DNA of 64,000 nucleotides, from NCBI RefSeq assembly GCF_001955535.1, contig NZ_MPVN01000001.1, positions 1,116,001 to 1,180,000 on the forward strand, in the 5' to 3' direction. The translations under genes were made by a program, and so were the position numbers. Position 1 is the stretch's first letter, and every line of letters starts with the position of its first letter. This document shows positions 47,348-57,064 of this stretch, piece by piece. This DNA comes from Paenibacillus sp. FSL H7-0326. Its GTDB lineage: Bacteria > Bacillota > Bacilli > Paenibacillales > Paenibacillaceae. The notes beneath the pieces were generated by a model. The model saw nothing but the letters and a program-made list of their open reading frames with translations, did no database searches and was not told the DNA's origin.

Positions 47348-48007
47348 TTATGTATTTACCCAGCCTTTGCGATGAGCATAGATGGCAAGTTGTGTCCGGT
47401 CTTCCATTTCACATTTCATCAGCAGGTTGCTGACATGCGTCTTTACCGTCTTGATGCTGATATGAAGCTCCTCAGAAATATCCTTATTACTCTTTCCTTC
47501 GGCAATAAGGAGCAGCACTTCCTTCTCCCTCTCTGTCATTCCGGAATCATCTTCCTTGACGGTTTTTTGCCGCAGTCCTCTTGTCAGCGCTCTCGATATA
47601 TCATTGGTCATAACAGGCATGCCTCTCTTCGCTCCTTGCAGAGCATAGATCAGCTCTTCCGCAGATACCGTTTTTAGCACATAGCTCACAGCCCCGGACT
47701 CAATAGCCTCGAGTACAAGATGATCCTCCAGAAAACTGGTCAAAATAATAATTTTTACATTCGGGAATTCAGGCAGAATCGCTCTGGTTGCTTCAACTCC
47801 ATTCAGCCGCGGCATCATCAAATCCATCAGAATCAATTCTGGCAAGTCGTCTGCAGCACAGTTTCGAAGAAGTTCAATAGCATGCTGTCCATCCGTTCCC
47901 TCGAGAACGACTTCAAATGAAGAATCCAAACTCAGATACGTTTTTAAGCCCATTCTTACCATATCATGATCATCTACGATCATAATCTTTGTCTTCTGCA
48001 CGCTCAT
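47348..48007 (-). CDS. liaR: LiaR response regulator
   Basis: A 219-aa NarL-family regulator. The receiver domain has VDDHD and phospho-acceptor Asp62 (LILMDLMMPRLNG); the LuxR-type DNA-binding domain reads GKSNKDISEELHISIKTVKTHV. AAAGGAGACGG precedes the ATG. It is third in liaF-liaS-liaR, the cell-envelope stress system that responds to lipid II-binding antibiotics. No liaIH lies next to it in this window, so its target set may differ from B. subtilis. Confidence 0.92.
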   Translation of the reverse strand: MSVQKTKIMIVDDHDMVRMGLKTYLSLDSSFEVVLEGTDGQHAIELLRNCAADDLPELILMDLMMPRLNGVEATRAILPEFPNVKIIILTSFLEDHLVLEAIESGAVSYVLKTVSAEELIYALQGAKRGMPVMTNDISRALTRGLRQKTVKEDDSGMTEREKEVLLLIAEGKSNKDISEELHISIKTVKTHVSNLLMKCEMEDRTQLAIYAHRKGWVNT

Positions 48008-48043
48008 TCATTCCGTCTCCTTTTATAATAGAAGATACTCGGG

Positions 48044-49075
48044 TCAGGCTTCGTCTGGGAATTTGGGTATAAGCACCCTTATGGTCGTCCCCGCTCCTGG
48101 CAGTGTAATGATATCAACATGACCTCCGAGCTTCTCCGCTCTTTCCCTCATTGTCATTAAACCGTACGATCCCTGTCTTCCTGAAGCATCTGCCTTAAAT
48201 CCCTTGCCGTTGTCACTTACACTGAACGCGATTTGTCTGGGCTCCTCTCTCAGTGACAGGCTTACAAAGCTGGCTCCCGAGTGCTTTACAATATTTGCCA
48301 TTGCTTCTTGTATGATCAGAAACATTTGATGCTCGATTGCGTCAGAAATATCACCGATGATCTCCAGCTCTTTAACACCTTTCAGCCCATTCTGCCGGCA
48401 ATAATCCGGAAACCAGATTTCAAGCGCCTCAGCAAGACTTCGATTCTCGAGCTCAACCGGCCGCAGCTGGGCAATGAGGGCTCTCATCTGCTTTTGTGCA
48501 GTCTGAGACATCGTGATTAGCTGATCCATTACCATCCTACCTTGCTCTTCATTTCCATTTTGAAGCAAAGTGGGCAACGCAGAAGCAGACATATGAATTG
48601 CAAATAACTGCTGACTGACCGTGTCGTGCAAATCTCTGGCCATTCGCCGCCTTTCCTCAAGCACTGCGGTTTCTGCAGCCTTTTCCTTCTCCACTACCTC
48701 CTGCTCTCCCCATTTTTGCACCCATTTTACCTTGTGCTCCACGGCATCCATCATCGTATTAAACTGGCGGTACACACTGGAAAAAGAGGAATCCTCCGTT
48801 TCACTCATTCGAGTGGAAAGATTCCCTTTGGTCACCTGCAGCATGCTTAAGTCCAGCATATCAATTTTGCGCTGAATGCGCAGCCCCGCAATATATCCGA
48901 TCACAATGGTTGTGATCACAATCGTAATTACGGAATAGATCCAGGATGGAGACTGTGTTAAATCAGCATGGCCCCTCCTAAGCGAGGTATAAATAATTCC
49001 GATGGTAATCAGACTGTTTGTGACAAAGAACAACAAGAGCTCCCATTTGGCTGTACGGAATATCATCTTCATCAT
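48044..49075 (-). CDS. liaS: LiaS sensor histidine kinase
   Basis: A 343-aa intramembrane-sensing kinase. Two membrane helices (~12-30 and ~47-65) are separated by only ~17 residues, the hallmark of this class. HAMP-like linker, then the HisKA_3 site His150 in RRRMARDLHDTVSQQ and the ATPase boxes (SDNGKGF, GSYGLMTMRERA). It starts 1 bp after liaF and is 36 bp before liaR. Confidence 0.93.
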   Translation of the reverse strand: MMKMIFRTAKWELLLFFVTNSLITIGIIYTSLRRGHADLTQSPSWIYSVITIVITTIVIGYIAGLRIQRKIDMLDLSMLQVTKGNLSTRMSETEDSSFSSVYRQFNTMMDAVEHKVKWVQKWGEQEVVEKEKAAETAVLEERRRMARDLHDTVSQQLFAIHMSASALPTLLQNGNEEQGRMVMDQLITMSQTAQKQMRALIAQLRPVELENRSLAEALEIWFPDYCRQNGLKGVKELEIIGDISDAIEHQMFLIIQEAMANIVKHSGASFVSLSLREEPRQIAFSVSDNGKGFKADASGRQGSYGLMTMRERAEKLGGHVDIITLPGAGTTIRVLIPKFPDEA

Positions 49076-49076
49076 C

Positions 49077-50096
49077 TTAACCTACCGAGTTTACTTTAAC
49101 GTCACCGATAAACACACTGACGACGATCCGTACTTTCTTCTCTGCTTCTTTGTAATTCGGTGTCTGGGCACTGATATTCCCCATGAAACCGCTCTTGGTT
49201 TCACTCAGTACGGTCATATCTCCAATAAACGAATTGGAATTAACGATAATGCCAAGATCCATGTCTCTTGGTGTGTATACTTTGATGTCGCCAATAAACG
49301 CAGAGATATTAATCCTGGTTTCTCCATAAGGAATTTGGGCTTTGGTCAAATCAATGACGGTGTCACCGATAAACTGCGATATGTTGGTGGGCTTGAGTTC
49401 ATAATATTCCTCTCCCAGCTTAATTTCACCTATAAATGTAGATTTGTTTATCTTAGAATCATCATTATACGCGTAGCCCGTGTTCTTCTCGCTGTTGTCC
49501 CATTCATAGCTGTAATTATATTCGTGCTTATTTTTATGATGCTTGTTGTTATGGTTGTGATGTTTATGCTTGTGCTTCAGCTTGTCTTCGAAATGAAACT
49601 CTTCTTCTAATGAAGATTTCTTACTTTCGCTGCTGTCGTCTTGATCATAAATCTTTCCAAACTTCTGCTCGAACTGCTGATCCAGATCACTGTACATTGG
49701 AGGCTGAGGTTCAGCTGGAATATGATTTGGAAAAGGGCTGGAATGATGAGATTCCGAATTCTCTGTATGCTTGCGATCTCTTCTTCGGGGGCTAAGGAGG
49801 ACATACAAACCGCCTCCCACAAGGGCAATCGGAATGGCATACCGGAACATGTCACCGAACGAGAGCGACACAAATCCTAGATTTTTGCCCATAAAATAAA
49901 TACCGAGCGCAAGCAGCACCAGACCGCCTACATTATTTTTTTCCTTTAAATTGATAAAACCGAGATACAGCAAGATAACCGGCCAGAACGTCGAAATGAT
50001 ATATCCCAAGCTGATATCACCGGTATACCTGAGCTGAAGAAACACCATAATTCCAACGCCAATAAGAAGGGCTGCACCTATAATCCTGTTAAACAT
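49077..50096 (-). CDS. liaF: LiaF, inhibitor of LiaRS
   Basis: A 339-aa membrane protein. Four hydrophobic segments lie in the first ~100 residues; the C-terminal domain contains repeated IGD-type beta motifs (STFIGEIKLG, SQFIGDTVIDL, SAFIGDIKVY, NSFIGDMTVL) typical of LiaF/toastrack domains. LiaF keeps LiaS inactive until envelope stress. The middle carries an unusually His/Lys/Asn-rich stretch (~175-191). GAGGAGATC precedes the ATG. An imperfect palindrome GTCTCAAGAC (50223-50232) lies upstream. Confidence 0.92.
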   Translation of the reverse strand: MFNRIIGAALLIGVGIMVFLQLRYTGDISLGYIISTFWPVILLYLGFINLKEKNNVGGLVLLALGIYFMGKNLGFVSLSFGDMFRYAIPIALVGGGLYVLLSPRRRDRKHTENSESHHSSPFPNHIPAEPQPPMYSDLDQQFEQKFGKIYDQDDSSESKKSSLEEEFHFEDKLKHKHKHHNHNNKHHKNKHEYNYSYEWDNSEKNTGYAYNDDSKINKSTFIGEIKLGEEYYELKPTNISQFIGDTVIDLTKAQIPYGETRINISAFIGDIKVYTPRDMDLGIIVNSNSFIGDMTVLSETKSGFMGNISAQTPNYKEAEKKVRIVVSVFIGDVKVNSVG

Positions 50097-50253
50097 AGCT
50101 CTGATCTCCTCAATTGATTTTTGATTTACCTTAGCGAATCACTTCATTACACTGCTTGTATGTATTCATTATATGTCAATGACTTGGAATGGAGGAGCGG
50201 CGCTGGAATGAAATTCATCTCAGTCTCAAGACGGAGAACCTTCCTTTTTATGT

Positions 50254-50279
50254 AAAAAAACAGACCCCGAAGGGCCTGT
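50254..50279 (-). terminator. Terminator of the gamma-SASP gene
   Basis: Stem ACAG-CCC/GGG-CTGT with a CGAA tetraloop and T7 on the minus strand, 11 bp after the stop. Confidence 0.82.
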
Positions 50280-50289
50280 CCTCTATACA

Positions 50290-50523
50290 TTATTGCTTTT
50301 TGTTCATTTTAGACTGTTGAACTTTTTGTGCAGCAGCGTTTGGCTCTGTGCCAAATTCTGCATCATACTTCTCATCTGGTGTTTGGAAGTTATCTTGCAC
50401 TTTGTTCGTTTTAGCTTGTTGAACTTTTTGTGCAGCAGAATTTTGTTCTGCTCCAAATTCTGCATCATACTTCTCATTTGGTGTTTGGTAACCTTGAGCG
50501 TTTTGAGAATTTGCTTTTTTCAC
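50290..50523 (-). CDS. Gamma-type small acid-soluble spore protein (SspE-like)
   Basis: A 77-aa Gln/Asn/Ala/Lys-rich protein with two copies of a ~35-residue repeat, each containing EKYDAEFG(A/T)E and AAQKVQQ. The E-F-G-x-E motif fits the GPR protease cleavage site of gamma-SASP, which serve as an amino-acid store degraded at germination. The GTG start at 50521-50523 follows AAAGGGAGGTGA with ideal spacing; an in-frame ATG at 50544 precedes this SD. The two repeats are ~105 bp apart in DNA and nearly identical. Confidence 0.85.
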   Translation of the reverse strand: MKKANSQNAQGYQTPNEKYDAEFGAEQNSAAQKVQQAKTNKVQDNFQTPDEKYDAEFGTEPNAAAQKVQQSKMNKKQ

Positions 50524-50660
50524 TTGGTTCACCTCCCTTTTCACGCAAGTGAATGATCTGCATGCTGATATCTGGGCGGGGTGTCTTACAATCCCCGAAA
50601 AGTATTATGTGACGATCAATGTGATCTTATTCAGCTCCTTAGAAATTATAAATATATAAA

Positions 50661-50707
50661 AAAGTCCGAGGAAATAAACAGAATTTACTGTCAATTTCTT
50701 CGGACTC
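50661..50707 (-). terminator. Terminator of the 3D-domain gene
   Basis: Stem AGTCCGA-GAAAT with ATTTC-TCGGACT, an inner ACAG/CTGT pair, and T6 on the minus strand, 18 bp after the stop. Confidence 0.8.
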
Positions 50708-50724
50708 GCCTGATCGTGCAGATA

Positions 50725-51288
50725 TTAAATTTCTTTGTCAAGCAGGGCATCCGGGATAAATTTATTGACCGTTAATGCCTCTCCTAGCTGCTTGATCATT
50801 TGCTCTGTACACTTCCCATTCCCTTGCTTCACAACTTGCACCTGCACATCCCGCTTTCCCCATTCACTATATACCGCCTTTGTCGTGGGGAAATACAGAT
50901 CGATTTTGGAGCCTTTAATAGCAGAGCCAGTATCGGCTACAATCCCATATCCGTAACCAGGAATATACAGGACCGTGCCAAGCGGAAACACCTTAGGATC
51001 AGCAGCAATGGTTGAAACCCCTTCTTTATTGCGGTGTACTTTAACCCCGGAGTAGGTTATTCCATACTGAGGATGATTCGGTCGTTTTCCTGTTGATTCA
51101 TATCCTGCCGTATAACCCGTAGCTGTCACATTGATCGTGTGGAGCACCTGCTCGCTTTTTGGCGCAAGAACAGCCTCCGTTTTCTCGGTGTCTCTTGCCA
51201 CAGCCTGCGGATTACAGCACAGTACGGAGTAACAGATCAGCAGAAATTGAAATAACATCATACGTCGCCGAATCATGCGATATTCCAT
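50725..51288 (-). CDS. 3D (Asp-Asp-Asp) domain cell-wall protein
   Basis: A 187-aa exported protein with a signal peptide (~1-30) and a C-terminal 3D domain. The domain is related to the double-psi barrel of lytic transglycosylases (MltA/YocH/YabE type); conserved Asp residues lie in [30 protein letters not shown]. Likely a cell-wall-active enzyme. The start at [10 protein letters not shown] follows GGGAGG; a longer frame from 51345 lacks an SD. It lies just downstream of thrS on the same strand. Confidence 0.87.
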   Translation of the reverse strand: MEYRMIRRRMMLFQFLLICYSVLCCNPQAVARDTEKTEAVLAPKSEQVLHTINVTATGYTAGYESTGKRPNHPQYGITYSGVKVHRNKEGVSTIAADPKVFPLGTVLYIPGYGYGIVADTGSAIKGSKIDLYFPTTKAVYSEWGKRDVQVQVVKQGNGKCTEQMIKQLGEALTVNKFIPDALLDKEI

Positions 51289-51391
51289 AAGATGAACCTC
51301 CCTTTCATTAGCTGAGGTTCTCCTTAACAACTTGATATTATGCAAAAAGGATCAATTTCATCATGTGTAATGAAATTGATCCTTCATTGTT

Positions 51392-53329
51392 TTAAACTGT
51401 ACGTGAACTAATTTCCTCTTTTAGCATCGCCACAACCTCTTGAAGCGGCTTCGCCCCAAGATCTCCCTCACCGCGTTTACGGACAGATACACTGCCTTCA
51501 TTCATTTCATTTTCCCCGACAATGAACATATAAGGAGTCTTCTCGAGCTGTGCTTCACGAATCTTGTAGCCCAATTTCTCATTACGCAGATCGGCATTTA
51601 CCGAAATTCCAGCACGCTTCAGCTGATCTTCGACCTGACGCGCATACTCTTCGAAGTGAATGGATACCGGAATAACTTTGGCCTGTACCGGAGACAGCCA
51701 CAGCGGAAGATTGCCGGCAAAGTTCTCAAGCAAAAAGGCAGTGAAACGCTCCATAGTTCCCAAAATGCCGCGATGGATCACGACTGGACGATGCTTCTGA
51801 CCATCTTCCCCTACATATTCGAGTTCGAAACGCTCAGGCAGCAGGAAGTCCAGCTGTACAGTGGAGAGTGTCTCTTCCTTGCCAAGAGCTGTTTTAACTT
51901 GAACATCCAGTTTCGGACCATAGAATGCCGCTTCCCCTTCTGCTTCATAGAACGGCATATCGAGACCTTCTACAACTTCTCTAAGCATACGCTGCGACAT
52001 TTCCCACATCTCATCGTTTTGGAAATATTTCTCTGTGTCCTGAGGATCACGATAGGACAGTCGGAATCTGTAATCATGAATTCCAAAATCTTTGTATGCA
52101 ATCATGATCAGTTCAATAACGCGTGCGAATTCTTCCTTGATCTGATCCGGGCGACAGAAAATATGGGAATCGTTCAGTGTCATTGCACGAACACGGTGCA
52201 AACCAGTCAGCGCTCCTGACATTTCATAACGATGCTGCATTCCAAGCTCTGCAATACGGACAGGCAGATCACGATAGCTGTGCATTTCATTTTTATATAC
52301 CATCATATGGTGCGGACAGTTCATCGGACGAAGCACAAGCGCCTCGTTATCCAGCTCCATAGTAGGGAACATATCCTCCTGATAGTGCTCCCAGTGACCC
52401 GAAGTTTTGTATAGCTCGACATTACCCAGCACCGGAGTATATACGTGCTGATAGCCCAGGCTTTCTTCCAGATCCACAATGTAACGCTCCAATGTGCGGC
52501 GCAGCTTGGCACCATTCGGCAGCCAGATCGGCAGACCTTGACCTACCAGCTGCGAGAAAGTGAACATGCCGAGCTCTTTGCCGAGCTTACGATGGTCACG
52601 CTTCTTCGCCTCTTCAAGGTAATGCAAATGCTCATCCAGCTGAGCTTTCTTGGCAAATGCAGTACCGTATACACGCTGTAACATTTTGTTCTTGCTGTCA
52701 CCGCGCCAGTATGCTCCGGCTACGTTCATCAGCTTGAACACCTTGATTTTGCCAGTGGAAGGGACATGAGGTCCGCGGCACAAATCAAAGAATTCACCTT
52801 GCTCGTAAATGGAGATGATGCTGTCTTCCGGAAGATCGCGGATCAGCTCCAGCTTGTAAGGATCACCGACCTCACCAAAGATGCGAAGCGCTTCTTCTCT
52901 GCTCACTTCCTTGCGGACGATCGGAAGATTCTCATTCACGATTCGTTCCATTTCTTTCTCGATTTTGAGAAGATCTTCGGGGTTAAGCCCATGCTCAAGA
53001 TCCATGTCATAATAGAAGCCATCTTCAATGACAGGTCCTACACCGAGATGCACTTCTTTGTTTCCAAATAGACGTTTAACCGCTTGGGCCAGCAAATGAG
53101 CAGAGCTGTGACGAAGCACTTCAAGCCCATCTGATGAATCGCCGGTTACGATCTCAACTACGGCACCTTCCCGAAGTGGAGTGGATAGATCCACCACAAT
53201 TCCGTCCAGCTTACCCGCTAGCGCATTCTTCTTGAGACCACTGCTAATGGAAGCTGCAACATCCAGAATACTGGCTCCATTCTCGTACTCTCTGACTGAT
53301 CCGTCTGGCAATTTGATACTAACTGACAT
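51392..53329 (-). CDS. thrS: Threonyl-tRNA synthetase
   Basis: A 645-aa class II synthetase with TGS domain (1-60), editing/SAD domain (~65-225), catalytic core (~245-535) and anticodon-binding domain (~540-640). Motif 2 and zinc-site residues are seen in RPMNCPHHM and [11 protein letters not shown]. The ATG at 53327-53329 follows a GAGGAGG site. Expression is controlled by the T-box leader upstream. Confidence 0.97.
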   Translation of the reverse strand: MSVSIKLPDGSVREYENGASILDVAASISSGLKKNALAGKLDGIVVDLSTPLREGAVVEIVTGDSSDGLEVLRHSSAHLLAQAVKRLFGNKEVHLGVGPVIEDGFYYDMDLEHGLNPEDLLKIEKEMERIVNENLPIVRKEVSREEALRIFGEVGDPYKLELIRDLPEDSIISIYEQGEFFDLCRGPHVPSTGKIKVFKLMNVAGAYWRGDSKNKMLQRVYGTAFAKKAQLDEHLHYLEEAKKRDHRKLGKELGMFTFSQLVGQGLPIWLPNGAKLRRTLERYIVDLEESLGYQHVYTPVLGNVELYKTSGHWEHYQEDMFPTMELDNEALVLRPMNCPHHMMVYKNEMHSYRDLPVRIAELGMQHRYEMSGALTGLHRVRAMTLNDSHIFCRPDQIKEEFARVIELIMIAYKDFGIHDYRFRLSYRDPQDTEKYFQNDEMWEMSQRMLREVVEGLDMPFYEAEGEAAFYGPKLDVQVKTALGKEETLSTVQLDFLLPERFELEYVGEDGQKHRPVVIHRGILGTMERFTAFLLENFAGNLPLWLSPVQAKVIPVSIHFEEYARQVEDQLKRAGISVNADLRNEKLGYKIREAQLEKTPYMFIVGENEMNEGSVSVRKRGEGDLGAKPLQEVVAMLKEEISSRTV

Positions 53330-53379
53330 GTTTACTTCCTCCTCATCGCTTGTATGAGCCGGTGACGAAAGAGTGTATG

Positions 53380-53675
53380 ATATGCGAACGCAAAAAACAC
53401 CCGTCCCGGCAAAGGGACGAGTGTATATACTCGTGGTTCCACCCTAATTCAGCTGCTTCAGTCTGGATTGCACTGATCAGCCCTCATTTAAGCATGCATG
53501 ATAACGGACATGATTCCGGCGGTTCTTACTAGCTTCCCTATAAGGATAAACGTTCTGAACTGCAGCTACAAAGGGGTAAGTCTATAGCAGGTATCCGGAG
53601 GAAATTGCAGCCTGATGTTCCCTCTCTCTGTACTGTCCTTCTCTAAGACCCTTGTCTTTGTCATCGCTTTTAATA
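53380..53675 (-). promoter_or_regulatory. T-box riboswitch of thrS
   Basis: The leader contains AAAAGCGATGACAAAG at its 5' end (the conserved stem-I start), the T-box core AGGGTGGAACCACG at 53434-53447, and a terminator hairpin CCCTTTGCCGGG region (53397-53424) followed by T6. Uncharged tRNA(Thr) would stabilise the antiterminator. The specifier codon is probably ACC, but its exact position cannot be fixed by eye. Confidence 0.9.
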
Positions 53676-53681
53676 AGCAGT

Positions 53682-53711
53682 ATTATAATTCCAAAGTTTC
53701 CTCTTCGTCAA
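53682..53711 (-). promoter_or_regulatory. thrS promoter inside the end of ytxC
   Basis: TTGACG (53706-53711), 18-bp spacer and TATAAT (53682-53687) on the minus strand, overlapping the last codons of the upstream gene. Confidence 0.7.
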
Positions 53712-54618
53712 GTGACAATGAACCAGCTTCCGTTAAATTCCGGCAATGAATACAGCTCCGGCAGATTTCCACCTTATCTTCAAAGATTTGAGAGATCGTA
53801 TGGATCAGCGGAAATTCCGGAGTTTTTGTATGAAGCTTCATTTTTTTAGGGGAAATCGAAATTAAGCGGCTAATAATCATATCCTCGACTTCCATCTCGA
53901 GTTCCATACCCGGCATTTCCATAATTACACTTTCTTCTTGCGGCATTGGCATCGGTTTATAGGCTTCATCCAGCAAAATAAAATCATGCTTGCCCTTATG
54001 AACCACATGAATTAATGGAACCTTGGGATCCTGAAAATAAACAAAATATTTCAATAAGCTCATGAACTCTTCATACTGACGATCCATATAGAACTCGTCT
54101 AACGCATACTCCACAATCTCATGCAGTTCATTCTTGTATTCCTGAAGACGAAATTGAATGGCTCCTTCCAAGTGAACAACCGGGATGTCCTGAAGCGTAT
54201 CTAGAATACCTCTTGTAAGCTTCCCATGTCTAAGCTCGCGAGTCCCCTGCTCTGTCTCCAGCCGTGATTTTAACAGAGGTGCACATATGCGCTTCACCCG
54301 CTCCAGCTCGTCGGGCTCCATATGAATGCATTCCCTTTCGATCAATCGCTTCAGCTGCTGCTCTTCTTTGCATTCAATGACATAATCCGCAAGACCGGAT
54401 GCCATAATTTCATACATACGCGGCAATCCTTCCTGGAAACCGGGATGGTTCTCATATCCTTTGCAGATCCAGGCTGCCTTGCCCTCATGTTGACGATAAG
54501 AGAATCGGAACCCTTGTTTACTTATATGTAACCCCTTCGTCTTATCTTTAATGAAACGGTAAAAGTGTTCCGCTGTATCTTGATCCTGGGCTTCCGTCCA
54601 TACCACGAACAATTCCAC
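53683..54618 (-). CDS. ytxC: YtxC family sporulation protein
   Basis: A 311-aa protein of the YtxC family (PF08812), encoded just upstream of thrS as in B. subtilis. The core contains DEFYMDRQYEEFMSLLKYFV and, near the C-terminus, VEICRSCIHCRNL with a Cys-x2-Cys pair. Annotated as a putative sporulation protein; no activity known. The GTG at 54616-54618 follows AAGGGAG by 8 nt; an in-frame GTG three codons earlier touches the SD. Confidence 0.85.
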   Translation of the reverse strand: MELFVVWTEAQDQDTAEHFYRFIKDKTKGLHISKQGFRFSYRQHEGKAAWICKGYENHPGFQEGLPRMYEIMASGLADYVIECKEEQQLKRLIERECIHMEPDELERVKRICAPLLKSRLETEQGTRELRHGKLTRGILDTLQDIPVVHLEGAIQFRLQEYKNELHEIVEYALDEFYMDRQYEEFMSLLKYFVYFQDPKVPLIHVVHKGKHDFILLDEAYKPMPMPQEESVIMEMPGMELEMEVEDMIISRLISISPKKMKLHTKTPEFPLIHTISQIFEDKVEICRSCIHCRNLTEAGSLSLDEEETLEL

Positions 54619-54737
54619 AAGGCTCACTCCCTTCTCTTTCTTAGAATTATTATATGGTCAGCAAGAAGGGGATATACGAAGCGGCTTTTTGGAAAGGTTG
54701 TCATGTTTTCTCAATATAAAAGAAAATAATTACCTAT

Positions 54738-54766
54738 TTGGAGTCGACACAAATTTGTGTTATTAT
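54738..54766 (+). promoter_or_regulatory. Promoter with palindromic operator
   Basis: TTGGAG (54738-54743), a 17-bp spacer and TATTAT (54761-54766). The 14-bp perfect palindrome ACACAAATTTGTGT (54747-54760) occupies the spacer, as expected for a repressor site. Confidence 0.5.
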
Positions 54767-54800
54767 TTTTATAACAGTATCATGCGAGGAGGGATAAGAG

Positions 54801-55178
54801 ATGAAATACGACAGAACAGTATATAAATTCATATTTGTTGTATTTATTTGTATTATCCCGATCATCTCATTCCAGTATCCGGTGATTGAAGGAGACGTTG
54901 ACAAGACCCATCTTCTTAAGATGAAAGGCCATAGCGAGCCGATCTATGAGGAACCGATGGATAATACAATGAGCAATCATCCTAAGTCGATGATCAAGTC
55001 ACCAGGATTCCAGCCTAAAGCACTGAATGAGGTGAATCTCCTATTCGTGATGCTGACGGTATTTATGCTGTTCGAGTACCTCATTATTAATCCGCCCTTC
55101 AAGGCGTATTATGGCCTTATAAAGCGAAAGCTTTATCTGAAGCCTATAAAATTCACTTCTATGTTTGTTAGTGCTTAA
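54801..55178 (+). CDS. Hypothetical membrane protein
   Basis: A 125-aa protein with two membrane helices (~10-28 and ~78-98) and a polar central loop (DVDKTHLLKMKGHSEPIYEE). GAGGAGGGATAAGAG precedes the ATG. It lies ~97 bp upstream of khtT, at the position of khtS in B. subtilis, but shows no clear likeness to KhtS. The promoter with a palindrome upstream suggests regulated expression. Function unknown. Confidence 0.65.
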   Translation: MKYDRTVYKFIFVVFICIIPIISFQYPVIEGDVDKTHLLKMKGHSEPIYEEPMDNTMSNHPKSMIKSPGFQPKALNEVNLLFVMLTVFMLFEYLIINPPFKAYYGLIKRKLYLKPIKFTSMFVSA

Positions 55179-55274
55179 CTAGGACGTGTCTAGAGTTTTA
55201 TGACACGCCCTTGCCTATACTATCTCTATACTATTAGAACTAAAACATGATTTATAGGAGGCATTAACACAACC

Positions 55275-55769
55275 ATGGAAATTCGTGAAACTGATCTGCC
55301 GGGTATCGGCCGAAAATTTCAGGCTACAACCAGCAGTGGAGATAAAATTGTTGTCGTTATTCATGACGACGGTCGTCGTGAATTATATCACTTCGAATAT
55401 GAAGACCCGGATCAAAGCATCTCCATGATCTCACTTGAAGATTATGAGGCACGTCAGCTGGCAGCGATTGTTGGCGGAATGACTTACAAGCCTAAGCAGC
55501 TTGAGCGTGTAGAGATGACGCTGGACGATTTGATTATAGAATGGTACAAGATCGATGGAAATTACAATTGTGTCGGCAAAACCATTGGGGAGCTGGATAT
55601 TCGACAAAATTCCGGTGCGACCATCATTGCCGTTATGGAGAAGAATAACAAGAAGCACATCAGTCCTGGTCCGGATCTGCAGATTGCGGCCGATTCAACA
55701 CTGATTGCGGTAGGTGAAAGACAGCAGCAACAAAAACTAAAACAAATTTTAAAGGATGGAAGATGGTGA
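55275..55769 (+). CDS. khtT: KhtT-like K+/H+ antiporter regulatory subunit
   Basis: A 164-aa cytoplasmic protein with an N-terminal domain (~1-80) and a C-terminal TrkA-C (RCK_C) domain that senses cyclic nucleotides or p[24 protein letters not shown] marks the RCK_C fold. It lies 4 bp before khtU, the antiporter it gates. GGAGG is ~10 nt upstream of the ATG. Confidence 0.9.
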   Translation: MEIRETDLPGIGRKFQATTSSGDKIVVVIHDDGRRELYHFEYEDPDQSISMISLEDYEARQLAAIVGGMTYKPKQLERVEMTLDDLIIEWYKIDGNYNCVGKTIGELDIRQNSGATIIAVMEKNNKKHISPGPDLQIAADSTLIAVGERQQQQKLKQILKDGRW

Positions 55770-55773
55770 GAAC

Positions 55774-57015
55774 GTGGATCATTTGGTACTAGAAGTCGGT
55801 TTGGCGATCGCTCTCATCGCGGCAGCCGGACTGATCTCGTCTAAACTCCGGTTCTCCGTTATTCCATTCTACATTTTGATTGGTATGGCGGTAGGACCTC
55901 ATGCAGCTAAAATATGGCATCTCGACTTTCGTTTTATCGAGAGCGCCGGTCTTATAGATTTCCTTGGCCGTATCGGCGTCTTGTTCCTGCTCTTCTATTT
56001 GGGACTTGAATTCTCAGTCGGCAGATTGCTGAAGTCAGGCAAGTCCATCGTCGTTGGCGGCAGTATTTATATAGGTATTAACTTTACACTGGGACTCGTT
56101 CTCGGCTTTGCCGGCGGCTTCCCGGTTGCAGAAGCACTCATCATTGCAGGTATTACAACCATATCTTCAAGTGCCATCGTAGCCAAAGTGCTTGTCGATC
56201 TGAAGCGTACAGCTAATCCGGAAACGGAAATGATTCTCGGTATAATCATGTTTGAGGACGTCTTTCTCGCCGTTTATATTTCCATTCTGTCCGGTCTGGT
56301 GCTCAGTGACTCGTCTTCCATCGGCGGCGTCATTATGTCAGCACTCATTGCACTCGGCTACATGCTGATCGTTATCATCTTGGGACGCAAGCTGGTACCC
56401 GTCTTGAATAAACTGCTTAATATCCGAAATAATGAGCTCTTCTCACTCGTGATCTTCGGATCCTTATTCCTGGTAGCCGGCTTCTCTGAAACCATTCATG
56501 TTGCAGAAGCCATCGGGGCACTGCTTGTCGGACTTGTTCTAGCAGAAACCACGCATGCGAAGCGGATTGAGCATCTAATTATGCCATTTAAGGATTTCTT
56601 CGGTGCGATCTTCTTCTTCAGCTTTGGTCTCTCAATAGACCCATTGTCACTTGGCGGAGAAGCCGTATGGCTGGCTCTCATTGCCGTAATTATTACCTTA
56701 ATAGGTAACTTTACCGCCGGTATGCTTGCCGGAAAGAGTGCGGGGTTGTCTCCAAAGGCTTCCTCCAATATTGGTCTGACCATTGTCTCCCGCGGAGAAT
56801 TCTCCATTTTGCTGGCAAACATGGCTGCAACGGGTGGACTGATGGCAATCATCCAGCCTTTTGCTGCGATCTATGTGCTTATTCTAGCGATACTCGGGCC
56901 TCTTCTAACCAAAGAGTCCAAACATATTTACCGTATGCTGGATAAAGTCTTCAAGTTCAAGAACACGAAGAAGCAGCAAAAGTCTGAGATGCTGCAAGAA
57001 AAGACGATTGACTAA
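55774..57015 (+). CDS. khtU: KhtU-like CPA2 K+/H+ antiporter
   Basis: A 413-aa CPA2 antiporter with ~12 membrane helices. The glycine-rich FPVAEALIIAGITTISSSAI region and the Q/GLEFSVGRLLKSG segment match KefB/KhtU transporters. It probably exports K+ (and NH4+) in exchange for protons. The GTG at 55774 is preferred: it falls 4 bp after the khtT stop with GGTGAG upstream, while the ATG at 55756 has its SD directly adjacent. Confidence 0.9.
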   Translation: MDHLVLEVGLAIALIAAAGLISSKLRFSVIPFYILIGMAVGPHAAKIWHLDFRFIESAGLIDFLGRIGVLFLLFYLGLEFSVGRLLKSGKSIVVGGSIYIGINFTLGLVLGFAGGFPVAEALIIAGITTISSSAIVAKVLVDLKRTANPETEMILGIIMFEDVFLAVYISILSGLVLSDSSSIGGVIMSALIALGYMLIVIILGRKLVPVLNKLLNIRNNELFSLVIFGSLFLVAGFSETIHVAEAIGALLVGLVLAETTHAKRIEHLIMPFKDFFGAIFFFSFGLSIDPLSLGGEAVWLALIAVIITLIGNFTAGMLAGKSAGLSPKASSNIGLTIVSRGEFSILLANMAATGGLMAIIQPFAAIYVLILAILGPLLTKESKHIYRMLDKVFKFKNTKKQQKSEMLQEKTID

Positions 57016-57064
57016 ATATCGACCACTTTGAAAATGCAAGGATGATGAATAAAGGAGGAATCGA

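Noticed and set aside
49524..49578. Alternating GTG/ATG-rich stretch as a possible CRISPR or microsatellite
   Set aside because: It is coding sequence for the His-rich part of LiaF with no regular spacer-repeat structure.
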